This document shows positions 20,006 through 28,369 of a stretch of 28,391 nucleotides of DNA, piece after piece. The stretch covers positions 1-28,391 of the IMG/VR virus record IMGVR_UViG_3300030380_005517; one strand, 5' to 3'. The DNA is from a virus. Under the pieces are notes generated by a model. The model saw nothing but the letters and a program-made list of their open reading frames with translations, was not told the DNA's origin and did not search any database. The stretch's first letter is position 1, and each line of letters opens with the position of its first letter. Made by a program: the position numbers and the translations under genes.

Positions 20006-20212
20006 TTATTTTTTAGGTTTTGACTTTGCCGCTGGTTTTTTCTTTGCAGCTGTTTCAGCCTTAGGCTTAGCAGATGCAGACTCAGGAACTCCTGCGTCTT
20101 TTAAAACTTTTCTAACAGCAGCAGCTCTTTTGGTTTTTTTGAAAACAAGATAACCCTTTAGCTCTGCTTGCAAGGCAGCAATTTCATCTTTACTTAATTT
20201 AAATTTAGCCAT
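20006..20212 (-). CDS. Small lysine/alanine-rich protein after the capsid gene
   Basis: 68 residues: a helical front (FKLSKDEIAALQAELKGYLV, RAAAVRKVLKDAG) and a histone H1-like tail of KPKAETAAKKKPAAKSKPKK. It is not a recognised family. It may bind DNA or the capsid interior, or be a connector accessory. AAGGAG lies 8 bases before the ATG at 20212; a strong hairpin (20229-20260) separates it from the major capsid gene. Confidence 0.6.
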   Translation of the reverse strand: MAKFKLSKDEIAALQAELKGYLVFKKTKRAAAVRKVLKDAGVPESASAKPKAETAAKKKPAAKSKPKK

Positions 20213-20228
20213 TTAAAACTCCTTTTTA

Positions 20229-20260
20229 ATTTAGCGGGATCCCTAAAGACCCCGCTAAAT
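20229..20260. terminator. Perfect 10-bp hairpin after the major capsid gene
   Basis: ATTTAGCGGG (20229-20238) and CCCGCTAAAT (20251-20260) pair perfectly around a 12-base loop, 7 bases past the capsid stop. On the leftward strand the stem is followed by TAAAAAGGAG, not a U-tract, so it is not a classical intrinsic terminator. A partial, L-shaped or stabilising 3' hairpin for capsid mRNA is more likely. It may explain high capsid expression relative to the connector genes. Confidence 0.7.
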
Positions 20261-20266
20261 AATAAC

Positions 20267-21598
20267 CTAGAAACTAGGTGTTACTAATCCAGTACCTTGA
20301 ATTTTTGTAATTCCAGCTGGGTAACGGCCTGATGCATAAGCAACATAACCATAACATACCAACTTAACTGAAAGTGACCCGGATCCGACATCGTCGAATC
20401 TTAGTCTAAACGGACTACCTGTCTCTTCAAAGAGAATATGGTCGTCAGCTTTAACAACATAAATCTGGTCTTGGTTATTACCTCCACCGTCATCAGTTGC
20501 AATATTAGCGTCTGCAATTACAGGTAAACCTGCAATTTGACCAACAACTTGGCCATAACCAGCAGCCTCACCAACACCAAATGCATCGCTTGGGTTGTTA
20601 CCAGCAGGCAATACTAATGGTCTTGAGTTTCCATCTACACCAGCAGAAAAGAAACCCCATCTACGTGGATGCATGATGATAGCTGTAGCAGCAGCAAATC
20701 TATTGCTATTAATTTTTTGAATAGCATCAATTAATTTTGGATAAAGCTCTCCAACAGTTGGGGATGCATCGGTATAAGTTACGGTGTTTATTCCTGTAAC
20801 GTTTCTGATGCCTTCAGGTGCTCCACCTGTACCGTCTCCATTAATTAATTTATTATCAAGTTCTGTGTAATAAGCAGAAATCAAGTCACTAAATATGATG
20901 CCTTCAAGGTCAGTACCTCTCTCAATTGCTTGACGAGATACATCCTGCTGACCACCAATGGTGTTGACATTTACAGAATATAAAGTGTCGTCCATGTTGG
21001 TCTCTTGAAGTGCAGCGTTTTCAGTTGCTTGAAATGCATTAGCAGAACCTGTAGTAATTCTAGACAGCTCAACCTTCATACCTTTATCTGGTAAAGGTGC
21101 CTTAGGTAAAGCGTTATAGAATGGACTTCCAGCTCTTGCTTTTGTAGCAACAAGATCGGTCAAATATTGAGGAACGACTAAACCAGCAAATGCACCAGTT
21201 CCAACGTCTCTCTTTTCACCGTTACCTTGTTGATGACGGTTAATCCTGTCTTGAGCTAAGAAATCACCATTTCTAGCATTAAAAGCGTCTTGTAAAAATG
21301 AGTTTTCAGACCCTCTGTGATAAACACCAGGCTCTTCAATAGACTCAACAGCTGGCTCTAGGACTTCCTCGTCCACACCAAGTTTTTGTCTACTTTCCTC
21401 TATTTCTTTTTCAGCTTTTCTCAACTCTTCAGCTTCTTTTATTCTGTCGCCAAGTTCGTTGATTTCGCTTTTTAGGCTGTCAAATTTTGAAGTCTCATCT
21501 TCGCTAAAGTCTCTGTCTTCCTTTTCAGCAAGTTCAGTCATGTCCTTAGCATCAGAAATAAGTCCTTCTCTTTTTTCTAACATTTCTTTAATTTTCAA
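20267..21598 (-). CDS. Major capsid protein (HK97 fold) with N-terminal delta domain
   Basis: 443 residues. The first ~95 residues form a charged coiled coil (MLEKREGLISDAKDMTELAE; SEINELGDRIKEAEEL), the scaffolding delta domain that the phage protease removes. The mature part begins near GTGAFAGLVVPQYLTDLV and shows the HK97 arrangement of N-arm, E-loop and P/A domains (ELSRITTGSANAFQATENAA; AAATAIIMHPRRWGFFSAGV; GVGEAAGYGQVVGQIAGLPV). It forms the icosahedral shell. Start TTG at 21598 has AGGAG 6 bases upstream; ATG five codons on lacks a site. The candidate promoter at 21623-21651 could give it separate expression. Confidence 0.92.
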   Translation of the reverse strand: MKIKEMLEKREGLISDAKDMTELAEKEDRDFSEDETSKFDSLKSEINELGDRIKEAEELRKAEKEIEESRQKLGVDEEVLEPAVESIEEPGVYHRGSENSFLQDAFNARNGDFLAQDRINRHQQGNGEKRDVGTGAFAGLVVPQYLTDLVATKARAGSPFYNALPKAPLPDKGMKVELSRITTGSANAFQATENAALQETNMDDTLYSVNVNTIGGQQDVSRQAIERGTDLEGIIFSDLISAYYTELDNKLINGDGTGGAPEGIRNVTGINTVTYTDASPTVGELYPKLIDAIQKINSNRFAAATAIIMHPRRWGFFSAGVDGNSRPLVLPAGNNPSDAFGVGEAAGYGQVVGQIAGLPVIADANIATDDGGGNNQDQIYVVKADDHILFEETGSPFRLRFDDVGSGSLSVKLVCYGYVAYASGRYPAGITKIQGTGLVTPSF

Positions 21599-21622
21599 TT
21601 TAACTCCTATTGAAATAATAAT

Positions 21623-21651
21623 ATTTTATTTTTAAGTGTGAGTGTCCGCAA
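21623..21651 (-). promoter_or_regulatory. Candidate promoter for the major capsid gene
   Basis: Leftward TTGCGG (21651-21646), 17 bases, then TAAAAT (21628-21623), 24 bases ahead of the TTG start with AGGAG between. The -10 box is good and the spacing ideal; the -35 box matches consensus at only three positions. It lies in the only sizeable gap of the head operon, where extra transcription of the capsid gene would make sense. Confidence 0.4.
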
Positions 21652-21668
21652 AAGTGATAGATCGGCTT

Positions 21669-23522
21669 TTATGAACGGCTCTGTAAGTCCCAAACTTCAA
21701 TGTCTCGAACCGCAGCCCGTACTTTTGACTTTGAACTTTCAGAACTTGGTAACAAGTCAGATAACTGACCGATTACTTCTTTTATTTTGTCCGCTTGGTC
21801 AGTTGTTGCTTCATCATTTCTTACTTCAGCAAGAGTAGACTGCAACTCACCCAAATCGACTCCTCGGATTTTACCGATTGTCGCAGGGTTCGCTGGCCAA
21901 GTAACAACTGATACATCAAGTAAACGCAATTCTTTGAGCGTTCTAGTTTCGCCACCATCAGAAAACTCATCTTTGATAGCGTGGAATCCAAAACTCATCT
22001 CTGAGAGATCCCCTCTTTTTAGAGCGGATGATATCTCAGCAACTCTAGGGTTGGCTTCATCTAATTCAGCCTTAACAAACAAACCATGTTCATCTTCTCT
22101 AAGTTCTAGAGTGCCGGACTTGGTCCTGGCTAAAGGGATGCCATCATGATTTATTAAAAACTTTACATCGTCTTGTTCATTAAGAGTTTTAGAAAACGCT
22201 CCAGGGTTTACGATTTCATTATAAACACCTCGAGAGTCTGCTACAGAATAAGGGGAGTTGAATACAGATGCATACCCCGTGAATACTAAGTCCTCAGAAT
22301 CGATTGCAGCCTCAGCTCGCAACTCGAAATATCTTGTTTCTTTACTTTCGCTCATTGCTTTAATAATACCTGCGGATTGTAATACAGGTTGTGGCCTAGA
22401 GTTTTTTTCGCCTTCATGACGTGCAACTTGACGCTCGGCCCAACGCATAGCATCCATGCGAGTAGCAGCAGCTAAAGAACCACCCCACAAAAGCCAAGCA
22501 ACTTGTCCAGGACTCATGCGATCGGTCTCACCAGCTAAAAACTCTTTAGCACCCTCACCCTCCAGGTCAGTAACATGCCGAGCAAACCAAGCGGCCATAC
22601 GAAGTGCTTTATCATGAGATACATCACCATCACGCATCATGCGTGCCTCTCTTTTTGTTTTTTCAGTCAAACCTTGACCGGCAAATTGTAAATTTTCTAA
22701 ACCACGAGCAGCATTATTTTTTATAAAAGCTGGTACCTTTATATCATGCCTGAAACTATTTTTTTCTTTATCTTTCTTTTTGCTGTGCTTTGGATGAGCC
22801 TCAGGAAGTAAATCATTGTCACCAACGTACTTTGGATTTTTAGGTTTGTCGTTTATTAACAAATAACTAAATGCTTTTAAACGAGCAAGTCCCCAGGCAT
22901 TCCTAGATACACCAGGCCGATGAGATACAGAAAACGCACCAAAGCCTCGTCGAACAACTGCCTTAGCAGTTGGAGTCCTTAAACGTCGCCAGGTGCTCAT
23001 GCCTTTAGAATTTACTTGTTCGTTATGGTTTTCAACAATTGTAGCTATTGATTTTTCAGTTCCTTCAGAAAATTTTATGGATCCTGACTTTCCGGATGCA
23101 CTCCCTGGCTTGTTTGTTTTTGACCCTTCAATTTGGTCTTTTTTAGGTGCAGGTTCAGACTCCTGCCTTTCAGTCAAAGTGTAATCATCATCACTTGAAT
23201 GTTTCATTCCAGTAATCTCTTCATAATCGCTCATTTTTTCACAAGGCATAAAATAAACAACACCATCAATCTCATGAGTGTGAGAACCAACGCAACCAAT
23301 CTCTTTTGCTTTTGCTTCAGCCTCTTCTTTAGTTTTATAAATGTCATTATCAGGGTCAGCCTGACGATAACCACCTGACTCTGCCTCGGAAATATTAAGT
23401 GCGGTTATTTGTTTTTTTGCTTTTTCTCTAGAGTCATGGCAACCCATTAATTTATTATCGTCATCTTTGACAACACCAAATCCGTCACAATCCTCATGGT
23501 CTCGGACAATCGAGTAAGGCAT
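21669..23522 (-). CDS. Fusion of head-module domains with C-terminal HK97-type prohead protease
   Basis: 617 residues. The protease occupies about 390-570: ELRAEAAIDSEDLVFTGYAS, then NPGAFSKTL, LINHDGIPLARTKSGTLELR (His459), RGDLSEMSFGFHAIKDEF (Ser510) and VSVVTWPANP; His and Ser are the expected catalytic pair. It cuts the capsid delta domain. The 390 residues before it are unusual: a small GFGVVKDDDNKLMGCHDSRE domain, a GCVGSHTHEIDGVVYFMPCE segment, a basic low-complexity linker, then a helical domain (AFIKNNAARGLENLQFAGQG; LRMAAWFARHVTDLEGEG; WLLWGGSLAAATRMDAMRWA). HK97-type proteases are usually 200-250 residues alone. ATG at 22355 (MSESKETRYF) could be an internal start producing the protease by itself. 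Start ATG at 23522 overlaps the portal stop by one base. Confidence 0.85.
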   Translation of the reverse strand: MPYSIVRDHEDCDGFGVVKDDDNKLMGCHDSREKAKKQITALNISEAESGGYRQADPDNDIYKTKEEAEAKAKEIGCVGSHTHEIDGVVYFMPCEKMSDYEEITGMKHSSDDDYTLTERQESEPAPKKDQIEGSKTNKPGSASGKSGSIKFSEGTEKSIATIVENHNEQVNSKGMSTWRRLRTPTAKAVVRRGFGAFSVSHRPGVSRNAWGLARLKAFSYLLINDKPKNPKYVGDNDLLPEAHPKHSKKKDKEKNSFRHDIKVPAFIKNNAARGLENLQFAGQGLTEKTKREARMMRDGDVSHDKALRMAAWFARHVTDLEGEGAKEFLAGETDRMSPGQVAWLLWGGSLAAATRMDAMRWAERQVARHEGEKNSRPQPVLQSAGIIKAMSESKETRYFELRAEAAIDSEDLVFTGYASVFNSPYSVADSRGVYNEIVNPGAFSKTLNEQDDVKFLINHDGIPLARTKSGTLELREDEHGLFVKAELDEANPRVAEISSALKRGDLSEMSFGFHAIKDEFSDGGETRTLKELRLLDVSVVTWPANPATIGKIRGVDLGELQSTLAEVRNDEATTDQADKIKEVIGQLSDLLPSSESSKSKVRAAVRDIEVWDLQSRS

Positions 23523-24721
23523 TAGCCCTCCTTAGTTTCCTCATCTTGGATTTCAGGCTGAATTGAATCTGTGCCAACAGGTGGAATATCAGGTCCAACA
23601 GGTGCTCCTTGAAGTCCAATGTAAAAGTTGTCGCCACCCTCATAAGGTTCATAATCAAGTTGTTGTCTTATTTCATTAGGGGTAAATATACCTGAACTAA
23701 TTGCAGTTTGAGCTGCTCGAATCGTTGTGGCACGATCCCCACGGTTATATTCAGACACGTCAAACCTTGCATACGATGCTCCAGGTAAAAGGCTTGAGAA
23801 CCCTTCCTCAATCCTGGATAACCAGGGGAGTAGGGTATGCCTTACAAATTGGATACCGGAACTCTCAACATTAGAATAAAGTCCACTTGATCCATCAGCA
23901 TGAATCAAATAACTTGGAATCCTATAAACACGAGCAATCTCTTTGACAATTTGATCCCTTGCTTTTACAAGTTCATCACCAGCAGCATCGCTTATGGCCT
24001 TCCATTTCAAACCACCAGTAAGAACCGCAGGCTTTCTATTTCTGTTATGAGCTCCTGTCCAGGTAGCTTGTAATACTTCGGCCTGTTCTTTTGTCATTGC
24101 CTGGTCAGTTTCAAGGATTGACGATGGAGTCGCACCTTGTCCATAGAACTGCCCAATGTGCCGCTCCATTGCTAATGCAACTCCAATCGTGTTCTTTTGT
24201 GTTTTCAGTGGACTGACACCTACATGAGAACCTGGATGTGTGAACCAGGTAAAGTGCAGAATGTTATGTTTTGTATACATGCGGTCATTAAAAGAAAATA
24301 ATTTTTCATTGTTTTTGATGTTTACTTTTACTTTGTCCGGATGAATTATAGACATTGCAATTGGACGCTCAGCCGTGTCTCGATCGACAAGAACGTATGC
24401 ATTACCATGCAAAGCAAGTGAAGTAACAAGTTGATGAATAAACTCAAACCTTGATTGGTTCAAATTAGGTTTTTTTAAAAATTTTGGTGTTCTATAAGTT
24501 ACGTTTCTATCATCAAGTTCTCTGTAAACCTTTATAGGAAGTGCAGCGATTGAATCACCTAAGATAGATACGCAGGATAAAACAGTACCAACACCGAGTG
24601 CAGTAATTTCAGTAACAGCCTCACCTGAATAACCAGGGATCCCTTGACGTTGAGCCAAAAGCTCTGATAAGTTACCTAAAGCAGCGTCTCGTTGTTCTCT
24701 GTTCTTTCCAAATATACTCAT
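23522..24721 (-). CDS. Portal protein (HK97-type)
   Basis: 399 residues. Portal family features are GVGTVLSCVSILGDSIAALP near the N-terminus, LHGNAYVLVDRD, the GVSPLKTQKNTIGVALAMER helix, and ARVYRIPSYLIHADGSSGLY then ESSGIQFVRHTLLPWLSRIE. The dodecameric portal sits at one capsid vertex, takes the terminase motor during packaging and joins the connector. Flexible Pro- and Gln-rich C-terminus. ATG at 24721 overlaps the stop of the small membrane protein (ATGA), so its translation is coupled. Confidence 0.9.
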   Translation of the reverse strand: MSIFGKNREQRDAALGNLSELLAQRQGIPGYSGEAVTEITALGVGTVLSCVSILGDSIAALPIKVYRELDDRNVTYRTPKFLKKPNLNQSRFEFIHQLVTSLALHGNAYVLVDRDTAERPIAMSIIHPDKVKVNIKNNEKLFSFNDRMYTKHNILHFTWFTHPGSHVGVSPLKTQKNTIGVALAMERHIGQFYGQGATPSSILETDQAMTKEQAEVLQATWTGAHNRNRKPAVLTGGLKWKAISDAAGDELVKARDQIVKEIARVYRIPSYLIHADGSSGLYSNVESSGIQFVRHTLLPWLSRIEEGFSSLLPGASYARFDVSEYNRGDRATTIRAAQTAISSGIFTPNEIRQQLDYEPYEGGDNFYIGLQGAPVGPDIPPVGTDSIQPEIQDEETKEG

Positions 24722-24858
24722 CGGTTATATAAATAGCTCCCTGCCAGTATGCCAGCACCTAATACAATTAAAGCCATTGCTTGACTAAACATATAAACGC
24801 CAGCCGTTATCAACAACAGACCAGCGACTTCAAGTGTTACAAACAATGCTCTCACCAT
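24718..24858 (-). CDS. 46-residue two-helix membrane protein between terminase and portal
   Basis: ATG at 24858 to TGA at 24720-24718: MVRALFVTLEVAGLLLITAG, then VYMFSQAMALIVLGAGILAG, then SYLYNR. Two hydrophobic helices are separated by a short polar turn, with a positive charge at each end. It overlaps the large terminase gene by 7 bases and the portal gene by 4, the pattern of a translated, coupled gene. Similar short membrane proteins occur at this position in other siphophages. The role is unknown; membrane docking of packaging is a guess. Confidence 0.62.
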   Translation of the reverse strand: MVRALFVTLEVAGLLLITAGVYMFSQAMALIVLGAGILAGSYLYNR

Positions 24859-26297
24859 TCTACAATACCAATGTTTGAGGGTTCAGGTGGCCTAGTTGGG
24901 AACGTTAATCTGTCCAGGCACATCACCATAGCGATAGCACCGTCAATCTTTCTTTTTGATTTACCCTTTGACAATCTGAATCCACGGTCTGTCGGTTTAT
25001 TTACAGCAGATAAAACTTGATCGTTGAATGTGTTGTGGTTTTTATGCCTAACCTTCTTTGAAGTTATCAACTCGTAGCTTTGACCGCAGGCAGGAACCAT
25101 CCTGCCGTGAGTTTGTGGAAACTCAACCATTGGAACGTTCTCATCATACAAAGCCTGAGCAGATCGCTCAAAGAACGCTGGGTCATACGCACACTCAACA
25201 ACATTAAACTCACGGTTTAATTTACTTATGAACGTCTCAACCTCTGCATAGTCAAACATTACTCCCTCATTCCTCCAAATTTTAGAATCTAAATAAATTA
25301 ATTCAGACTCCGGGTCTTGTTGACCCCAAACAACAGCCACACTATCGTGCTTCAAAGCCATGTCAATCCCGATGTAAGTCGGCAGATCAGGCTTCAATTC
25401 AAAAGAATCTGCAAGCTCAGCCCACAAACCCTCAGGTAACCAGGACTCCTCTTGGGTCCTTGTCCACATATTAAGATGGTAACGTTGAAACTCGGGGAGT
25501 GGTAATGCAGCTCTTCGCCTTCTTAAATTATCAACAGGCCACCAACCGCCACCTATTGCAGGATTAACTGACTTCCACATTTCCTCATCCTCAAAATCTG
25601 CACCCTCCTCAGGCTCTAACCAATAAAAATAAAACTCCGGATCCTCAGTCTCACCTGATTGTTTTCTTTTACCACGCAAGTAAAGACGGCCAGCCAAAGT
25701 GTCCAGGTCATAACCGGCAGTTGTAATATTTAAAATAAGGGAGTCCTTCCTTTTAGCCGTGTTGTTTGATAAAACATAATGAACTCTTTGCAAGTTTGGA
25801 GTTGACCATTCGTGAATTTCATCAGCAATAAATGCTGAGTTACGTCCACCATCAGCCGTGCCTGCTTTTGCAGCAACACGGAATACACGACCCGGTCCAT
25901 TCTTAACACCTATTGAATTATTAAAGACTTCAGTAAGACCTTTTAAATAAGGACTTTGCTCACACATTGTCCGCATCGTTCCAAATACAAGGTCGGCCTG
26001 CTCAAAGCTAGCAGCTGCAACAGTAACAAGCGGGGATACAGTACCAGCACCAAGCAGTTCATATAAACCGATGGCCGCAGCCATTTGAGATTTGCCGTTT
26101 CCTTTCGGAACTCCACAAAGAGCTTCTCTGTATTTACGCTCTCCATCTTTGTTTTTTTCGTAAAGATTATAAATCAATTGCTTCTGCCATAGGTCCAATT
26201 TAAAGGGCTGACCATAAAAGTCACCGTCACCATGAACGCAAAAGTTCTCAATAAACTTAACAACACGACTGCCATCGGACTCAGGCAGCTCAATCAA
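24852..26297 (-). CDS. terL: Terminase large subunit
   Basis: 481 residues. ATPase: Walker A GVPKGNGKSQ (62-71), Walker B AFIADEIHEWS, and the coupling motif LILNITTAGYD. Nuclease domain: YIGIDMALKHDSVAVVWG (first acidic residue) and a later VECAYDPAFFERSAQALYDE; the third acidic region is near DGAIAMVMCLDRL. It translocates DNA into the prohead and cuts it. This is the HK97/P27-type terminase_1 family. TTG at 26297 is the start: GGGGG lies 5 bases upstream and overlaps the zinc-ribbon stop. The N-terminus is compact (ELPESDGSRVVKFIENFC). Confidence 0.93.
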   Translation of the reverse strand: MIELPESDGSRVVKFIENFCVHGDGDFYGQPFKLDLWQKQLIYNLYEKNKDGERKYREALCGVPKGNGKSQMAAAIGLYELLGAGTVSPLVTVAAASFEQADLVFGTMRTMCEQSPYLKGLTEVFNNSIGVKNGPGRVFRVAAKAGTADGGRNSAFIADEIHEWSTPNLQRVHYVLSNNTAKRKDSLILNITTAGYDLDTLAGRLYLRGKRKQSGETEDPEFYFYWLEPEEGADFEDEEMWKSVNPAIGGGWWPVDNLRRRRAALPLPEFQRYHLNMWTRTQEESWLPEGLWAELADSFELKPDLPTYIGIDMALKHDSVAVVWGQQDPESELIYLDSKIWRNEGVMFDYAEVETFISKLNREFNVVECAYDPAFFERSAQALYDENVPMVEFPQTHGRMVPACGQSYELITSKKVRHKNHNTFNDQVLSAVNKPTDRGFRLSKGKSKRKIDGAIAMVMCLDRLTFPTRPPEPSNIGIVEW

Positions 26298-26422
26298 ATT
26301 GTCCCCCTATTACAATCAAAGCAAACATCCTCAACATCAAACATGTCAACGTACTTTTTACAAACCCTGCATTTTAATAACTCCTCATCAAGGTCATCCA
26401 TCTCATGTTTACTCCAAATCAT
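26294..26422 (-). CDS. 42-residue zinc-ribbon protein between the terminase genes
   Basis: ATG at 26422 to TGA at 26296-26294: MIWSKHEMDDLDEELLKCRV, CKKYVDMFDVEDVCFDCNRG, TI. Two C-x2-C pairs (Cys18/21 and Cys34/37), 12 residues apart, form a ribbon or knuckle. GGAGGAAGAG is directly upstream, and its start and stop overlap the neighbours by 1 and 4 bases, so it is almost certainly made. HNH endonucleases with Cys knuckles often sit at this locus and assist terminase cleavage; here only a minimal metal knuckle with no His-Asn-His is present. A terminase cofactor or remnant of such a nuclease is inferred. Confidence 0.68.
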   Translation of the reverse strand: MIWSKHEMDDLDEELLKCRVCKKYVDMFDVEDVCFDCNRGTI

Positions 26423-26934
26423 TACTCTTCCTCCAGGAGTTCTAAAATCCTTGGATCCGTAGCCGTGTCCTCGCTTGAATTTAAAAGATCGTTTATTGAT
26501 GCCAAAGAAGTTGCAGCCTCACCAACCGCAATCCCTAGCCTTTGACGAGCCATCGGTGTAAGGCCTAACTCGTTCTCGAGTCTAAGTATTTGAGTCTCGA
26601 GTTTCAGAGCATGCTCCGCCAAGGGATTGGTACGAATTTGTCCTGTTGAACCACGAACCACTAACGACTTTTTAACAACTTTCATGACCCTGGAATATTG
26701 ATCGTACATTCCAAACAATCTCTCAACAGCAGGAACGTCAACCTCTTGAGCAACACCAGCAACATCAGAATCCCAGTAAGTGTACCAACGGTCCCTAGTT
26801 TGTTTTAACCAGCCACGAGTTGGCTTCGGTGGTTCATTCTTTAGTTCAGTAGAACCTGAAATAATCTGCAACTCACGTGAACGATGGCCCTGGGCCTCAC
26901 CCGCTGGCTTAGGAAGTGGGCCTCTTTTACCCAC
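26422..26934 (-). CDS. terS: Terminase small subunit (P27-like)
   Basis: 170 residues from GTG at 26934 (VGKRGPLPKPAGEAQGHRSR). It begins with the GKRGPLPKP motif of P27-family small terminases, then EPPKPTRGWLKQTRDRWYTY and VPAVERLFGMYDQYSRVMKV, and ends with LGLTPMARQRLGIAVGEAAT, all typical. It binds the packaging site and loads the large subunit. GGAG is 6 bases before the GTG. An upstream ATG at 27027 would add 31 residues that only shadow the methyltransferase 3' end. It overlaps that gene by 8 bases. Confidence 0.85.
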   Translation of the reverse strand: MGKRGPLPKPAGEAQGHRSRELQIISGSTELKNEPPKPTRGWLKQTRDRWYTYWDSDVAGVAQEVDVPAVERLFGMYDQYSRVMKVVKKSLVVRGSTGQIRTNPLAEHALKLETQILRLENELGLTPMARQRLGIAVGEAATSLASINDLLNSSEDTATDPRILELLEEE

Positions 26935-28369
26935 CAGCAGCTCCAGGTAAATGCTTAACAGTTTCATCCGGGTAAGCATTTTTAAATCTATCAACAATGA
27001 CATCAACATAAGCAGGGTCAAGTTCAATCGTGTAACACTTTCTATTTAAAGCATGAGCAGCAATAAGCGTGCTGCCGGATCCCGCAAAAGGGTCCAGGAC
27101 TAAATCACCAGGCTTGGATGAATAAAGTATGGCCTTAGAGAGCAGCTCCAGGGGTTTCATGGTCGGATGATCCTTATTATTCCTAGGTTTTGGAACATTC
27201 CACACATTAGATGGCCCAAAAACCATCTCATTGACGTTAAAAGTTCTCGAATCGTCGTACATTTCCGAATTAGAACTGCCAAACAATCCAAGATTAAGCT
27301 CCGGGTTCTTTGTTTTCTTTAGTTCACGCAGCATTTCATCATCCTCATCGTCTAATTCAACAGTTAAATTAAAACCACCATCAAACAAATCAAGCTGAGC
27401 CTCACCAGCTTTATTATTTTTAAACTCATCCCAAACATTTGATAGGTCTCGTCGACCAATAAAATAATGTGACTTACCCTCAGGCCAACCATACATGATT
27501 GGCTCAAACCTCCAATGAAAATCAGATCGGCCCAAGACAAATGAATCCTTGACCCATATGATATTTGAGGAGTAGTGCATTTTTGCAGCAGACCAGGCTT
27601 GAAAAACAGAACTTGTCGCAGCAGTTGCATAAAACATATAAACAGCACCATCAGTAAAAGCATGAATCATAGACAAAGCATCATAAAGAAAACTTGTAAA
27701 AGAGTCCTCGGCCATTTTATCATTTTCAATTGAACGACCGTGCGTGTCTTTGTAGTCAACGTTGTACGGTGGGTCAGTTAAGCACAAAGCAGCCTGGCCC
27801 TGGATACCGTAATAACTTGATGGCTCAGTAGCAGAACCACAAACAACATAGTGGTCACCAAGCCTCCAAACATCACCTAGCTTAGTGACGGGATCCGCGG
27901 GGGCATCAATAATTTGCCCTTCAGATGGCAGCTCCGGCTCGATCCCTAAAAGTTTTTCAAGGTCAGCTAAGTCATAACCAGTCGCGTCAAGCATCGAATC
28001 ATCAACCGCAACTCTTTCTAACATTTCAGCCAAAGCCTTATCGTCGTAAGTTCCAAGGTCAGCTGTTCTATTATCGGCCAAAGCAAAAGCCTCAGATACA
28101 GAAACATCCTCATCAACAATTGATGCAGCAATATGAGTCCAACCTAACTGAATCGCAGCAAGCAATTGATGATTGCCTGAAATAACAATTAAAGAGTCGT
28201 CACTTTCACGTCTTGCAACGATTGGCTTACGCTGGCCAAACTTCTCGTAGCTTTTAACAACAGCTTGGACATTTCCTCGTCTTGGATTACCAGGCAAAGC
28301 CTTAAACAGCCCGATTGGTGTAGCCAAGTTCTCTAGATCCTTAATTATTCCGTGTTTTTTGTTAGCCAT
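26927..28369 (-). CDS. ParB-domain / DNA methyltransferase fusion
   Basis: 480 residues. A ParB/Srx-like N-terminal domain (about 1-120; PIVARRESDDSLIVISGNHQ, then ALADNRTADLGTYD) is followed by an amino-methyltransferase domain with LTDPPYNVDYKD (motif IV, about 193-204), NNKDHPTMKPLELLSKAI, and LVLDPFAGSGSTLIAAHALN (motif I). The order IV before I marks a beta-class N6-adenine or N4-cytosine methylase. A long insert (about 290-390, acidic) separates the motifs. Such fusions are common in phages just before terminase genes and probably modify phage DNA against host restriction. ATG at 28369 follows GGGGGG 6 bases upstream. No cognate nuclease is seen in the window. Confidence 0.9.
   Translation of the reverse strand: MANKKHGIIKDLENLATPIGLFKALPGNPRRGNVQAVVKSYEKFGQRKPIVARRESDDSLIVISGNHQLLAAIQLGWTHIAASIVDEDVSVSEAFALADNRTADLGTYDDKALAEMLERVAVDDSMLDATGYDLADLEKLLGIEPELPSEGQIIDAPADPVTKLGDVWRLGDHYVVCGSATEPSSYYGIQGQAALCLTDPPYNVDYKDTHGRSIENDKMAEDSFTSFLYDALSMIHAFTDGAVYMFYATAATSSVFQAWSAAKMHYSSNIIWVKDSFVLGRSDFHWRFEPIMYGWPEGKSHYFIGRRDLSNVWDEFKNNKAGEAQLDLFDGGFNLTVELDDEDDEMLRELKKTKNPELNLGLFGSSNSEMYDDSRTFNVNEMVFGPSNVWNVPKPRNNKDHPTMKPLELLSKAILYSSKPGDLVLDPFAGSGSTLIAAHALNRKCYTIELDPAYVDVIVDRFKNAYPDETVKHLPGAAGG

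Noticed and set aside
20229-20260. Classical Rho-independent terminator
   Set aside because: The stem is perfect but no U-tract follows on the transcribed strand; kept only as a hairpin with uncertain function.
26935-27027. N-terminal extension of the small terminase from ATG 27027
   Set aside because: The added residues only shadow the methyltransferase 3' end; GTG 26934 has a good ribosome site and starts with the family motif.
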